Below are positions 18,087 to 26,619 of a stretch of DNA of 64,000 nt, one piece after another (the first letter of the stretch is position 1; every line of letters starts with the position of its first letter). Source of the DNA: Parasedimentitalea maritima (GTDB lineage Bacteria > Pseudomonadota > Alphaproteobacteria > Rhodobacterales > Rhodobacteraceae); assembly GCF_005771405.1 (NCBI RefSeq), contig NZ_VAUA01000002.1:1-64000 (forward strand), given 5' to 3'. The notes beneath the pieces are model-generated. The model searched no databases. It was not told the origin of the DNA and saw only the letters and a program-made list of their open reading frames with translations. The position numbers and the translations under genes are program-made.

Positions 18087-18104
18087 TGTGTGGATTTCCA
18101 CACA
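18087..18104. promoter_or_regulatory. palindromic operator 1 upstream of dctP (likely DctD-type site)
   Basis: Perfect 8-bp arms TGTGTGGA / TCCACACA with a two-base centre. The form resembles rhizobial DctD upstream activator sites (inward TGTGCGGA-type half-sites). Confidence 0.6.
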
Positions 18105-18115
18105 GGCTATCACCG

Positions 18116-18141
18116 AGTTTGTGCGGAATTTCGCACAAACT
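18116..18141. promoter_or_regulatory. palindromic operator 2 upstream of dctP (likely DctD-type site)
   Basis: Perfect 10-bp arms AGTTTGTGCG / CGCACAAACT around GAATTT. Its centre is 33 bp from that of the first palindrome, about three helical turns, as expected for a dimer pair on one DNA face. The nearest gene downstream on the minus strand is dctP, and the GNAT gene lies just upstream. Confidence 0.65.
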
Positions 18142-18181
18142 TTAACACTTCTCAGAATTGTGATTCACCTTGCCTGGTCTA

Positions 18182-18733
18182 TCAGGACCACAGCGATACA
18201 TCCTGCCACGAGACAGGCACTGTCAGGATACCAGACTGGACCCGCATATCATTTTGCAGGCTCTTAGACTGCCAAGCAGGACGCCATTGCTCAAGGAGCG
18301 GGTATGGAGGGGCGATGAGACCGTCTTCTTGAAATCCAAACCGGCTATAGTAGTTCGGGTCGCCCAACACAAAGACTTGCGCAATCCCAGATGCAGTCAG
18401 GCGCTCCAACCCTTTCTGGATCAGACTTCCACCGATCCCTTGTTTTTGCAGAGCAGCCAAAACGGCAACGGGACCCAAGAGCGCAACGCCTTGGTCTGAA
18501 GCTTCATTTTCTATTGCAATCCCACATGTCGTGAAAACCGCATGCCCCACAAGGTTTCCGCCTTTTGTTGCGGTCAGTGACAGTACTTCATCGCCGCTTG
18601 CCAACAGTTTTTTGACCAGCGGCACTAAATCCTCATCAGGAAATGCGTCACGGTACAACTGTTCAATGTCACCGCTGTTCTCTGGCAACTCGTCGCTTAT
18701 CTCAATATGGGTACTCAAAATAGAAATCCTCAA
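18182..18733 (-). CDS. GNAT family N-acetyltransferase (YhbS-like)
   Basis: A 183-residue acetyltransferase of the GCN5 type. The acetyl-CoA motif appears as LGPVAVLAALQKQGIGGSLI at about residues 85-104 (the Q/R-x-x-G-x-G/A segment being QKQGIGG), followed by FVLGDPNYYSRFGF, typical of the YhbS group. It overlaps the DctD-like gene by four bases (ATGA), so it is probably co-transcribed with the two-component genes. Substrate unknown. Confidence 0.9.
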   Translation of the reverse strand: MRISILSTHIEISDELPENSGDIEQLYRDAFPDEDLVPLVKKLLASGDEVLSLTATKGGNLVGHAVFTTCGIAIENEASDQGVALLGPVAVLAALQKQGIGGSLIQKGLERLTASGIAQVFVLGDPNYYSRFGFQEDGLIAPPYPLLEQWRPAWQSKSLQNDMRVQSGILTVPVSWQDVSLWS

Positions 18734-19983
18734 ACCTCATCGGTTGCACGGCCCGGCCTGCGATAATCTTCGGGCCGGATCCCGTAGCGCGTGAGCTTGT
18801 CATAGAATGTTTTGCGCGGCAATTTCAGCGCCTGTGCCGCCGCCGCCGCGCGCCCGTTCTGTCGCCCCAGGGCCGCGATCAACAAGGACCGTTCCACCTG
18901 TGCCAATTGTTCGGCCAGTCCCAAGCCTGCAGATTCAGTGGCTTCTTCCGGCATTCCAAGCACAAACCGCATAGCCGCTGACATCAGCGAGCGGGCATTT
19001 CCCGGCCAATCTTGAGCCATGAGCGCGGCCAAATGATCAGAGCTAAGCTCGGGTGCCTCAATACCGGCCTGCTCCGCCGCTTGCGCCACATAGTGTTGAT
19101 ATAATTCAGGAATATCCTCTCGTCGCTCGCTCAACGTTGGGATCCGCACCCGCATCACATCCAGACGATAGAACAACCCGGCGTTAAAAGTCCCCGCGTC
19201 GACCAACTTGGCCAGATCCGCAGTCGATCCCGCAATCATCCGTGTGCCCGCGCCGCGCTCCAACCGGTCCAACACTGCATATTGGGTTGCCTCGGGCAGG
19301 GCTGATACTTCGTCGATAAACACTGACCCACCTGCTCCGGCATTGCACAGAGCATCGAACTCTGTGGCCGTCAGCCCAGCGCCCGGACGTTTCACAAATG
19401 CGCCCTGTCCGACCTCAGACATCAAATGAACCACCTCGGCCACCTTGGAGATTCCACTGCCCGGAGCCCCAGTCACCAACACTTCGGCCCCGGTGGGCGC
19501 CACACTGCGCACCTTTGCGCGTAATTCAAGGGATTGTGGTGAGGACCCAAACAGCATGCGCGCTGCCGGATCACCACTTTCCAGTTGAACCTTCAGCCGC
19601 CGGTTTTCCAAAACTAACGCCCGAGTTTTCAAAGCGCGTTCCAAAACGGCCAACAGATCCGCCGCCGCACAGGGTTTTTCCAGGAAATCAAACGCCCCTC
19701 GCCCCATGGCCTTGACTGCCATCGGGATATCTCCCTCTCCGGTCAGCAGGATAACCGGCAATTCACCGTCTATTTCATGCGCATAGTCGAGTAGGTGAAA
19801 CCCATCACGCCCGGGCATCCGGATATCAGATACGATCACCCCGTCAAATTGTGGCGTGATATGATCCTTGGCGACCACAAAAGACGCTGCAGTCACCGCC
19901 TCCAGATCATTCAGTTCTAGCGTCTGAGCTAACGCTTCACGCACCGCCACATCATCGTCAACAAGAAGCACCCTACTGGTCAT
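18730..19983 (-). CDS. dctD: DctD-like response regulator with degenerate sigma-54 AAA domain
   Basis: A 417-residue protein: receiver domain at 1-120 (acid pocket DDD near residue 10, phospho-acceptor Asp53 in VSDIRMP, Lys in FLEKPC), AAA+ region at about 145-370, and Fis-type helix-turn-helix at the end (GRAAAAAQALKLPRKTFYDK). The Walker B-like GGSVFIDEV is present, but the Walker A reads GAPGSGIS with Ile where the lysine should be, and the GAFTGA sigma-54 contact loop is missing. It probably responds to the adjacent DctB-like kinase, but ATP hydrolysis and sigma-54 activation look doubtful. The ATG with VLLVDDD directly after is the family start. Confidence 0.9.
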   Translation of the reverse strand: MTSRVLLVDDDVAVREALAQTLELNDLEAVTAASFVVAKDHITPQFDGVIVSDIRMPGRDGFHLLDYAHEIDGELPVILLTGEGDIPMAVKAMGRGAFDFLEKPCAAADLLAVLERALKTRALVLENRRLKVQLESGDPAARMLFGSSPQSLELRAKVRSVAPTGAEVLVTGAPGSGISKVAEVVHLMSEVGQGAFVKRPGAGLTATEFDALCNAGAGGSVFIDEVSALPEATQYAVLDRLERGAGTRMIAGSTADLAKLVDAGTFNAGLFYRLDVMRVRIPTLSERREDIPELYQHYVAQAAEQAGIEAPELSSDHLAALMAQDWPGNARSLMSAAMRFVLGMPEEATESAGLGLAEQLAQVERSLLIAALGRQNGRAAAAAQALKLPRKTFYDKLTRYGIRPEDYRRPGRATDEV

Positions 19984-21743
19984 GTAACATCTTCCTCTGC
20001 TTCCGCCGTCCAATGATCAAGCTCAACTGTGAACTCTGCACCTTGCCCAACATTGGCCCCTCGAATATTGCCGCCAAAGCTTTGCACCAACCCATATGAA
20101 ATGGACAAGCCCAACCCCATTCCCTCTGAACTACCAACCGTTTTGGTAGAATAAAATGGTTCAAAAACTTTTTCCGGTTCTTTGATCCCCGGCCCAACAT
20201 CCTGGACGGTTACAGCCAAACGGCTATCAGGATTGATCCTTATACGGACAAGCCGTTCTTTTTGATCCAACATCGCATCCGCAGCGTTGTTGATCAAATT
20301 GACAAAGACCTGCACTAACCGAACCTCGCCCCCCCAAGCGTAAACAGGTGCATCATGAGTTTTCGGATCCCAGTCTATTTGAACCTGATCCGCTTTTAAC
20401 CGGGCGTTGGTCAACTCAACGGCTGTATTTACAACCTGCACCAAATCAACCCGGCCGACCGGTTCACTTTCATTGCGCGCAAAGGCGCGTAAGTTCTTGA
20501 TAATCCGGGCCATACGCGTTGATAGAGCGGATATCCTCTCCAAGTTTTCACCTGCTCGGTCCGCCCTGCTCTTTTGCAGAAAAGCACTGCCGTTATCAGC
20601 ATATTGCTGGATCGCCATCAGCGGTTGGTTCAGTTCATGACTGATACCAGCCGACATCTGGCCCAGCGCTGATAGTTTGCCAGCCTGGACCAGCTCCTGC
20701 TGGGCTTGCTTCAAAGCAGCCTCAGCTTCTTGTCTCTCGCTGATCTCGCGTCGCAGCTGGACGTTGGTTGCCGACAGCGCCCGTGTCCGTTTTGCGACCC
20801 GGTTTTCCAACACCGCATTGGCCAGTGACAATGTACGACGCCTTTCCATCGCCAGAAACAACAAGGCTCCAAAGGCAAGAAATATTGCCGCCAAAGTTGC
20901 GGCCTGTAGTGTCGCAATTCGACGCGCAGGAGTGGTGTCGAGCAGGATTTCCCCAACCATTCCCAATACTGGCAATTCCACTGTCTGATGCAGAGCTTGC
21001 TTGGGCAGATAGCGCCCCCACCCCAACTGCCATATGTCGTGCCCCCCCACTTGATAGGCAGAAAACGAAACTGGCTCACCATTTTTGGGCCTCAGCCCTG
21101 CCCTGTCTTTCTGGCGTTGCCAGAACAACAACTCAGATCGGTTTGAAATGAAAACCTCACCGTCACTTCCGGTAAAAAACACCGCTGGAAGCGTCCCACG
21201 CCAAGTTTGTTCAACGTCCTCGACATCAACCACAACAACCAACGCGCCCCGTACGGTTCCATCTGTGCCAAAATCTGGCGCCGCAAAGAAGAAGGCTCTT
21301 CTGTTCAACGGCTGCAGAACCTCATGTCCTTTGCCCAAAGCCCCATACTTGGCCCGAATAAAATAGTCCGCACCTGCGACATCAGGCCCGGTTATTCCCC
21401 TGGCAGCCGCCAGCACATGCCCCGATGCGTCTGCATAAAACACATCCAGCGCTGCCGTATGATCTGCTACATCCCGTAACAGCTTAGTTGCAGAGCGACG
21501 ATGATCATCTCCATCCAACTGTTCAAGTACGGGATGGCTCGACATCAGTACCGCCAGCTCTTGATACACTTGCAACTGAGTACTGACACGGTCCGAAGCC
21601 AGTTCCAAATCGGCCTCCCCTTGCCGTGCCAGGGTATCCAAGGCCTGTCGATAACCATAAGACCATACAGCACTTGTCAAAGCCGCCAGCGCCAGGCCAA
21701 AGCCCAGTACAATCCATCCACGTTGTCCCAGAAGTTTTCTCAT
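19980..21743 (-). CDS. dctB: DctB-like sensor histidine kinase
   Basis: A 587-residue membrane kinase. Transmembrane helix 1 at about 8-28, a periplasmic double-Cache-type sensor region to about 290 and helix 2 near AATLAAIFLAFGALLFLAM, then a coiled coil, the H-box GISHELNQPLMAIQQYADN and an ATPase domain with DVGPGIKEPEKVFEPFYSTK and GMGLGLSISYGL. This is the NtrB/DctB type. It overlaps the response regulator gene by four bases. It should sense a periplasmic ligand, probably a dicarboxylate, and phosphorylate the DctD-like protein. The start ten codons into the open frame is chosen for the usual short cytoplasmic N-terminus; the alternative start adds ten residues. Confidence 0.92.
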   Translation of the reverse strand: MRKLLGQRGWIVLGFGLALAALTSAVWSYGYRQALDTLARQGEADLELASDRVSTQLQVYQELAVLMSSHPVLEQLDGDDHRRSATKLLRDVADHTAALDVFYADASGHVLAAARGITGPDVAGADYFIRAKYGALGKGHEVLQPLNRRAFFFAAPDFGTDGTVRGALVVVVDVEDVEQTWRGTLPAVFFTGSDGEVFISNRSELLFWQRQKDRAGLRPKNGEPVSFSAYQVGGHDIWQLGWGRYLPKQALHQTVELPVLGMVGEILLDTTPARRIATLQAATLAAIFLAFGALLFLAMERRRTLSLANAVLENRVAKRTRALSATNVQLRREISERQEAEAALKQAQQELVQAGKLSALGQMSAGISHELNQPLMAIQQYADNGSAFLQKSRADRAGENLERISALSTRMARIIKNLRAFARNESEPVGRVDLVQVVNTAVELTNARLKADQVQIDWDPKTHDAPVYAWGGEVRLVQVFVNLINNAADAMLDQKERLVRIRINPDSRLAVTVQDVGPGIKEPEKVFEPFYSTKTVGSSEGMGLGLSISYGLVQSFGGNIRGANVGQGAEFTVELDHWTAEAEEDVT

Positions 21744-21802
21744 TTCAACACAGTAGCAAAGCTGCCCTTGCATTGACCAGCCGGGTTAGCGAATGTGCCC
21801 GG

Positions 21803-22984
21803 ATGATAACCGTGATCCAATCCCCGACCGATTCCGATTTTGTACAAAATCCGTACCCATTCTACACATCGGCTCGCACCAGCAGCCCGTTGCAATTCTG
21901 GACCGAGTACGACATGCCAGCCGCCTTTAGTTACGAGGCAGTTCAGGCTTTACTCAAAGACCGCCGCTTTGGCCGCGAGATCCCGGCTGAGATGGCCACC
22001 TCAGGCCCCGCACACCTCGCCCCATTCTTGATGACAGAGGCGCATTCGCTGCTGGACGCTGAACCGCCACGCCATACCCGATTACGCAGACTGGTATTGC
22101 GGGCCTTCACATCACGCGCCATTACCGCGTTAAGTGACGATATCGAAGCCCTTTGCCATCAGCTCATCGATACCTTCCCAGATACGCCTTTCGATCTGCT
22201 CGACACCTATTGCACTCAGCTACCCGTGATCATCATCTGCCGCCTTCTGGGCGTACCCGAGGACATGGCTTCGCAACTGCTGAAATGGTCCCATGACATC
22301 GTGGCAATGTACCAGGCCAGCCGCACCCTAGAGACCGAGCATCGAGCCGCCGCTGCCTCGGCCGAATTCATTGATTTCCTGCGTGGTTATATCGACCAAC
22401 GCCGAAATGACCCGCGCGAGGACCTGATCACCCGGCTGATCACTGCCGAAGAAGAAGGTGAAAGCCTCAGCACGGACGAGCTCATCGCCACTTGCATCCT
22501 GCTGCTCAACGCAGGGCATGAGGCCACCGTACATAGCATCGGCAACGGTGTGAAATGCCTACTGGAACATGGTCTGAACCCCGAGTGGCTGAAACCCGAG
22601 GGCATCGACCGCACGGTTGAAGAAATCTTGCGCTACGATCCACCACTGCACATGTTCACCCGCTATGCCTACGAAGAAATCGAGGTGTTCGGCCATACCT
22701 TCCAGCGCGGCGATCAAGTAGCCTTATTGCTTGGTGCCGCCAACCGCGACCCCCAAGGTTTTGCCGGTGCCGAAACGTTTAACCCAACGAGAGAGATAAA
22801 AACCAACACCGCTTTTGGCGGCGGGTTGCATTTCTGCGTCGGTGCCCCTTTGGCCCGCCTGGAAATGAAGTTTGCCTTACCAATCCTGTTTGAACGCTGC
22901 CCTAATCTCGCACTGGCCGAACCACCGCGGTATAGCAACACCTACCATTTCCACGGTCTGACCCGCCTGATGGTCACTACTTGA
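21803..22984 (+). CDS. cytochrome P450
   Basis: A 393-residue bacterial class I P450, a soluble heme monooxygenase that takes electrons from a ferredoxin. The heme-binding loop is FGGGLHFCVGAPLARLE with the axial Cys, the I-helix is LLNAGHEATVHS (the threonine that handles oxygen is present), and the K-helix motif is EEILR. The start at MITVIQSPTD is chosen over a much longer frame because it aligns with the usual short N-terminus. No ferredoxin partner lies next to it, so the electron donor must be elsewhere. Substrate unknown. The stop codon lies in a 12-bp direct repeat. Confidence 0.95.
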   Translation: MITVIQSPTDSDFVQNPYPFYTSARTSSPLQFWTEYDMPAAFSYEAVQALLKDRRFGREIPAEMATSGPAHLAPFLMTEAHSLLDAEPPRHTRLRRLVLRAFTSRAITALSDDIEALCHQLIDTFPDTPFDLLDTYCTQLPVIIICRLLGVPEDMASQLLKWSHDIVAMYQASRTLETEHRAAAASAEFIDFLRGYIDQRRNDPREDLITRLITAEEEGESLSTDELIATCILLLNAGHEATVHSIGNGVKCLLEHGLNPEWLKPEGIDRTVEEILRYDPPLHMFTRYAYEEIEVFGHTFQRGDQVALLLGAANRDPQGFAGAETFNPTREIKTNTAFGGGLHFCVGAPLARLEMKFALPILFERCPNLALAEPPRYSNTYHFHGLTRLMVTT

Positions 22985-22994
22985 GTCTTGCCTT

Positions 22995-23130
22995 GTTGAG
23001 TCTTGCCGGGGGCAAGGATGGCCAAACGCCACCGCGCCCTGGCGCGGCCTGTCCTTGAGGCGGGCGTGACTCAACAGATACTCGACATAGCGCATTAAAG
23101 GGCAGATTTGCCCTTAATCGCTTCTCAGCA
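22995..23130 (+). repeat. structured intergenic element (family R3), copy A
   Basis: Outer arms GTTGAGTC (22995-23002) and GACTCAAC (23068-23075) enclose further stems (AAGGA..GGCC region, CCGCGCC/GGCGCGG). It is followed by a tail with AAGGGCA/TGCCCTT and CGCTTCTC. Two direct 12-bp copies of TTGAGTCTTGCC (22981 and 22996) sit at its left edge. A related element lies at 50998. Confidence 0.6.
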
Positions 23131-23227
23131 GAAAAATCGACTTCTCGGCAAAAACAAAGGTTAGGGGGCACATCACCTCACCCCTTGCTGAATAAGAGTG
23201 CACGGAAGCGCTCAATTTGACTACGTC

Positions 23228-23695
23228 TCAGCTCTCCAGCGGCAACATGGTGGTCGACTTGATCTCTTCCATCGACAGCAGCGCCGTCACGTTGTGCACC
23301 CGCACCTCTGAAATCAGCGCCTGATAAAAGGTGTCATAGGCCCGCGCGTTCTGCACCCGTACCTTTAGGATGTAATCAATATCTCCCGCCAGCCGATGCG
23401 CCTCCTGAACCTCAGGACGATCCCGCAGCGCCTGCAGAAACTTGGCCTGCCAATCCGCCTCATGCTCGGACGTCCGGATCAGGACAAAGAAACACGCCTC
23501 AAATCCCAGCGCCTCAGCATCTAGTACAACTGTCTGCCGCCCAATCACCCCTGCTTCACGCAATTTACGGATGCGATTCCACACGGGCGTCTTGGAACTC
23601 CCCACATTCTTGGCGATTTCATCCAAAGATTGACTGGCATCGCGCTGCAGCTCCGCCAGAATTTTCCGATCCGTGGCATCAATTCGTACCGACAT
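23228..23695 (-). CDS. Lrp/AsnC family regulator next to sulfate assimilation genes
   Basis: A 155-residue Lrp-type protein: winged HTH at residues 1-60 (ATDRKILAELQRDASQSLDE, then SSKTPVWNRIRKLREAG) and the RAM domain from about 65. The frame extends 131 codons upstream without family similarity; MSVRIDATDR is the family start. It is divergent from the siroheme methyltransferase gene, with a 25-bp palindrome between. In related genomes an Lrp-type gene sits at this position, so it likely controls sulfate reduction genes in response to an unknown sulfur or amino acid signal (inference). Confidence 0.92.
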   Translation of the reverse strand: MSVRIDATDRKILAELQRDASQSLDEIAKNVGSSKTPVWNRIRKLREAGVIGRQTVVLDAEALGFEACFFVLIRTSEHEADWQAKFLQALRDRPEVQEAHRLAGDIDYILKVRVQNARAYDTFYQALISEVRVHNVTALLSMEEIKSTTMLPLES

Positions 23696-23782
23696 TTTCA
23701 CTTCCCTTGTGTTTGGCAACTTTTCTACCACTTCGTCTCTCAAATTGGAATGCGCGTTCTTATTCGCGCCAGCATATAGCAA

Positions 23783-23807
23783 AGATATGGGATTATTTCC
23801 TATATCT
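23783..23807. promoter_or_regulatory. palindromic operator candidate between the Lrp gene and the cys operon
   Basis: Arms AGATATGGGA and TCCTATATCT pair over ten positions (one G-T wobble) around TTATT. It lies in the 145-bp divergent region, 88 bp from the Lrp start and 34 bp from the methyltransferase start, a natural site for an autoregulating Lrp protein. Confidence 0.55.
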
Positions 23808-23840
23808 AAGATCAATTCAATCGCAACCCACGAGGCCGCC

Positions 23841-24647
23841 ATGCTGCATAAAATGCCCAGAACACCCGCTGCCCAGGGCGGCACTGACTGCATGCAGCCG
23901 GGCCAAGTGACTTTTGCGGGCTCCGGACCCGGCGACCCTGATCTGCTGACCATCAAGGCATTCAAGGCGCTGCAACAGGCCGATGTGATCCTGCACGACC
24001 GCCTGGTTAGCGATGAGATCCTGCAACTGGCAGGTCCTTCTGCTTCACTTCTGGATGTTGGCAAAGAGGGCTTTGGCCCACAGGTCACTCAGCAAGAAAT
24101 CTGCGACCGTATGATTGCTCTGGCCAAATCCGGCCTGCGCGTGTTGCGCCTCAAGTCCGGCGACCCGGCCATCTTTGCCCGTCTCGACGAAGAACTGACT
24201 GCCTGTGATCTGGCTGGCATCACCTACCGCGTCATCCCTGGCATTACTGCGGCCTCGGCAGCAGTGGCGGACATCGGTCAAAGCCTGACCCAGCGCGGCC
24301 GTAACGCCTCGGTGCGTTTCCTGACCGGGCACGACATGAAAGGCTTTGCCGATCACGACTGGGCCGCATTGGCCCGCGCTGGTGAAGTTGCCGCAATCTA
24401 CATGGGCAAGAAATCCGCCCGTTTTATTCAGGGCCGCCTGATCATGCATGGTGCCGACCGCAACACACCCGTGACCATCGTTGAAAACGCCTCACGCGTA
24501 GACCAACGCGTGTTGGAAACAACCCTCGACACACTGCCCGACGATCTGACCAATGCCGGATTTAACGGCCCTGCCCTCACCCTCTTTGGTCTGGCGCCCC
24601 GCGCCAGCCTTGCCGCCCTTACCGATCTCAAGCTGGAGCATGCATAA
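23841..24647 (+). CDS. cobA: uroporphyrinogen-III C-methyltransferase (siroheme pathway)
   Basis: A 268-residue SAM-dependent methyltransferase that makes precorrin-2, the first committed step toward siroheme, the sulfite reductase cofactor. Conserved motifs are VTFAGSGPGDPDLLTIKA, ADVILHDRLVSDEIL, LRLKSGDPAIFARLDEE and VIPGITAASA. It lacks the CysG N-terminal dehydrogenase/ferrochelatase domain, so those steps must be elsewhere. The ATG of MLHKMPRTP is the last plausible start before the family homology. It leads the operon; the next gene starts one base inside its stop codon (TAATG). Confidence 0.93.
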   Translation: MLHKMPRTPAAQGGTDCMQPGQVTFAGSGPGDPDLLTIKAFKALQQADVILHDRLVSDEILQLAGPSASLLDVGKEGFGPQVTQQEICDRMIALAKSGLRVLRLKSGDPAIFARLDEELTACDLAGITYRVIPGITAASAAVADIGQSLTQRGRNASVRFLTGHDMKGFADHDWAALARAGEVAAIYMGKKSARFIQGRLIMHGADRNTPVTIVENASRVDQRVLETTLDTLPDDLTNAGFNGPALTLFGLAPRASLAALTDLKLEHA

Positions 24648-24955
24648 TGGCCCGCGCCTTTACCCCTAAAGTGATCACCGCCAACCACCTGATCGAAGGC
24701 GACGTGATCTATCTCACCGCCGCAGACACCTGGAGCCGTGATCTGGCTGAGGCCGAGTTGATCACAGACGAGGCTCACGCCCAACTGCGTCTGCTGGATG
24801 CCCAAAGTCAGCCCGCTACCGTTGTTGGCGCCTATCTGGCTGACGCGACGTCGGGCGCCAACGGGCCTGAACCCACCCATTTCCGCGAAGAGTTCCGCCG
24901 CACCGGGCCTTCGAACTATGCCCACGGCAAGCAGGAGGTCCTGGCCAATGTATAA
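24647..24955 (+). CDS. DUF2849 domain protein (sulfite reductase partner)
   Basis: A 102-residue protein, starting MARAFTPKVITANHLIEGDV, of the DUF2849 family found next to sulfite/nitrite reductases in alphaproteobacteria. It shows ADTWSRDLAEAELITDEAHA and ends in a basic tail. It overlaps the reductase start by eight bases (its stop lies inside the reductase gene), so translation is coupled. Role unproven; a small accessory subunit or chaperone is likely. Confidence 0.88.
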   Translation: MARAFTPKVITANHLIEGDVIYLTAADTWSRDLAEAELITDEAHAQLRLLDAQSQPATVVGAYLADATSGANGPEPTHFREEFRRTGPSNYAHGKQEVLANV

Positions 24956-26615
24956 GTACAATGACTTCGATACCGCCTTTCTGGCCGAGCGCAACGCGCA
25001 GTTCCGTGCCCAGGTCGAGCGCCGTATTGACGGCTCTCTCACCGAGGACGAGTTCAAACCCCTGCGCCTGATGAATGGGTTGTACCTGCAGCTGCACGCC
25101 TACATGCTACGCGTCGCCATTCCTTATGGTTCGCTGAACTCCGCCCAGATGAACACATTGGCCCTGCTGGCCGAAAAGTGGGACAAGGGCTATGGCCACT
25201 TCACCACCCGTCAGAACATCCAGTACAACTGGCCTAAGCTGAGCGACGTGCCGGACATGCTGGACGCCCTGGCCGAAGTTGGCATGCATGCCATCCAGAC
25301 TTCGGGCAACACCATCCGCAACGTAACCGCCGATCACTTCGCCGGTGCCGCTGCGGATGAAATCGAAGACCCACGCCCCATTGCCGAACTGATCCGGCAG
25401 TGGTCCACCGACCACCCGGAATTCCAGTTCATGGGTCGCAAATTTAAGATCGCCGTTGGCGGCGCAGCCAAGGACCGCGCGGTTCTGAAAGCCCATGACC
25501 TTGCCGTTCGTGTCGTCCAAAATGACGCGGGCGAAACTGGCTATCAGATCTTGATTGGCGGTGGCCTGGGCCGTACGCCGATGATCGGCAAAGTCATCAA
25601 TGACTTTGTCCCACGCGCCGACCTCTTGCCCTATATCGAAGCCGTGGTCTCAGTCTGGAACCAAATCGGCCGCCGCGACAACAAGTACAAGGCCCGCATC
25701 AAAATCACAGTGCACGAGCATGGGATTGACCACATCCGCGCCCGCGTGGACGCCCGATTTGCCCTGATCCGCCCGACGTTCTTAGGGGCTGACCAAGAGC
25801 TATTCTCCGAAATCAAGGTACATTTTTCTCCGCCAAAATTCCGGACCGGCTCTACCACGCCTTATGACACCGCCTACAAAACCGATCCGGTATTTCGGGC
25901 ATGGGCTGATACCAACTTGGCCGATCATCGCGTTAGCGATCATGCTATTGTTACCATCTCGATCAAAAAGCACGGCGCCACTCCCGGTGACGCCAGCGCT
26001 GAACAAATGCGGGTGATGGCAACTCTGGCTGCAGATTATGGCTACGATGAACTGCGCATCAGTCACGAGCAAAATGTAATCCTGCCGCATGTCCATAAAT
26101 CGGACTTGCCAGCGATTCATGCAAAACTGAAACAACACGGTCTTGGCACTGCCAATATCGGGTTGATCTCCGACATCATCGCCTGCCCAGGCATGGATTA
26201 CTGCGCACTGGCAACAGCCCGCTCTATCCCGGTTGCCGAACAAATCGCTACGCGCTTTGATGACCTGAAGTTAGAGCATGATATTGGCCACCTGCAGATC
26301 AAAATCTCAGGCTGCATCAATGCCTGCGGCCACCACCATGTGGGCCATATCGGCATCCTGGGTCTCGATCGCGCTGGCGTGGAAAACTACCAGATCACTC
26401 TGGGCGGTGACGCCACCTGGTCGGCCGCCGTCGGTGAACGCGCTGGTCCCGGCTTTGCCTATGACGAAATCGTCCCAGCTGTTGAGCGCATCGTCGACGC
26501 CTATCTCTCAGTGCGCGACACAGCAGAAGAGACCTTTTTGGAAACCTACCGCCGGGTCGGCATGTCCCCCTTCAAAGCTGCGCTCTATCCCGAAGCTATT
26601 AAAAAGGTGGCCTGA
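24948..26615 (+). CDS. cysI: assimilatory sulfite reductase, siroheme/4Fe-4S
   Basis: A 555-residue reductase converting sulfite to sulfide in six electrons. The cluster/siroheme cysteines occur in IIACPGMDYCALA and ISGCINACGHHHVGH, and both nitrite/sulfite reductase ferredoxin-like half domains are present (PYGSLNSAQMNTLA; TTRQNIQYNWPKL). The start at MYKYNDF is chosen because upstream codons have no similarity. It is one-subunit and probably ferredoxin-dependent, consistent with the ferredoxin-NADP reductase gene downstream. The cysH gene begins five bases after its stop, within a dispersed repeat. Confidence 0.96.
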   Translation: MYKYNDFDTAFLAERNAQFRAQVERRIDGSLTEDEFKPLRLMNGLYLQLHAYMLRVAIPYGSLNSAQMNTLALLAEKWDKGYGHFTTRQNIQYNWPKLSDVPDMLDALAEVGMHAIQTSGNTIRNVTADHFAGAAADEIEDPRPIAELIRQWSTDHPEFQFMGRKFKIAVGGAAKDRAVLKAHDLAVRVVQNDAGETGYQILIGGGLGRTPMIGKVINDFVPRADLLPYIEAVVSVWNQIGRRDNKYKARIKITVHEHGIDHIRARVDARFALIRPTFLGADQELFSEIKVHFSPPKFRTGSTTPYDTAYKTDPVFRAWADTNLADHRVSDHAIVTISIKKHGATPGDASAEQMRVMATLAADYGYDELRISHEQNVILPHVHKSDLPAIHAKLKQHGLGTANIGLISDIIACPGMDYCALATARSIPVAEQIATRFDDLKLEHDIGHLQIKISGCINACGHHHVGHIGILGLDRAGVENYQITLGGDATWSAAVGERAGPGFAYDEIVPAVERIVDAYLSVRDTAEETFLETYRRVGMSPFKAALYPEAIKKVA

Positions 26616-26619
26616 TCCC

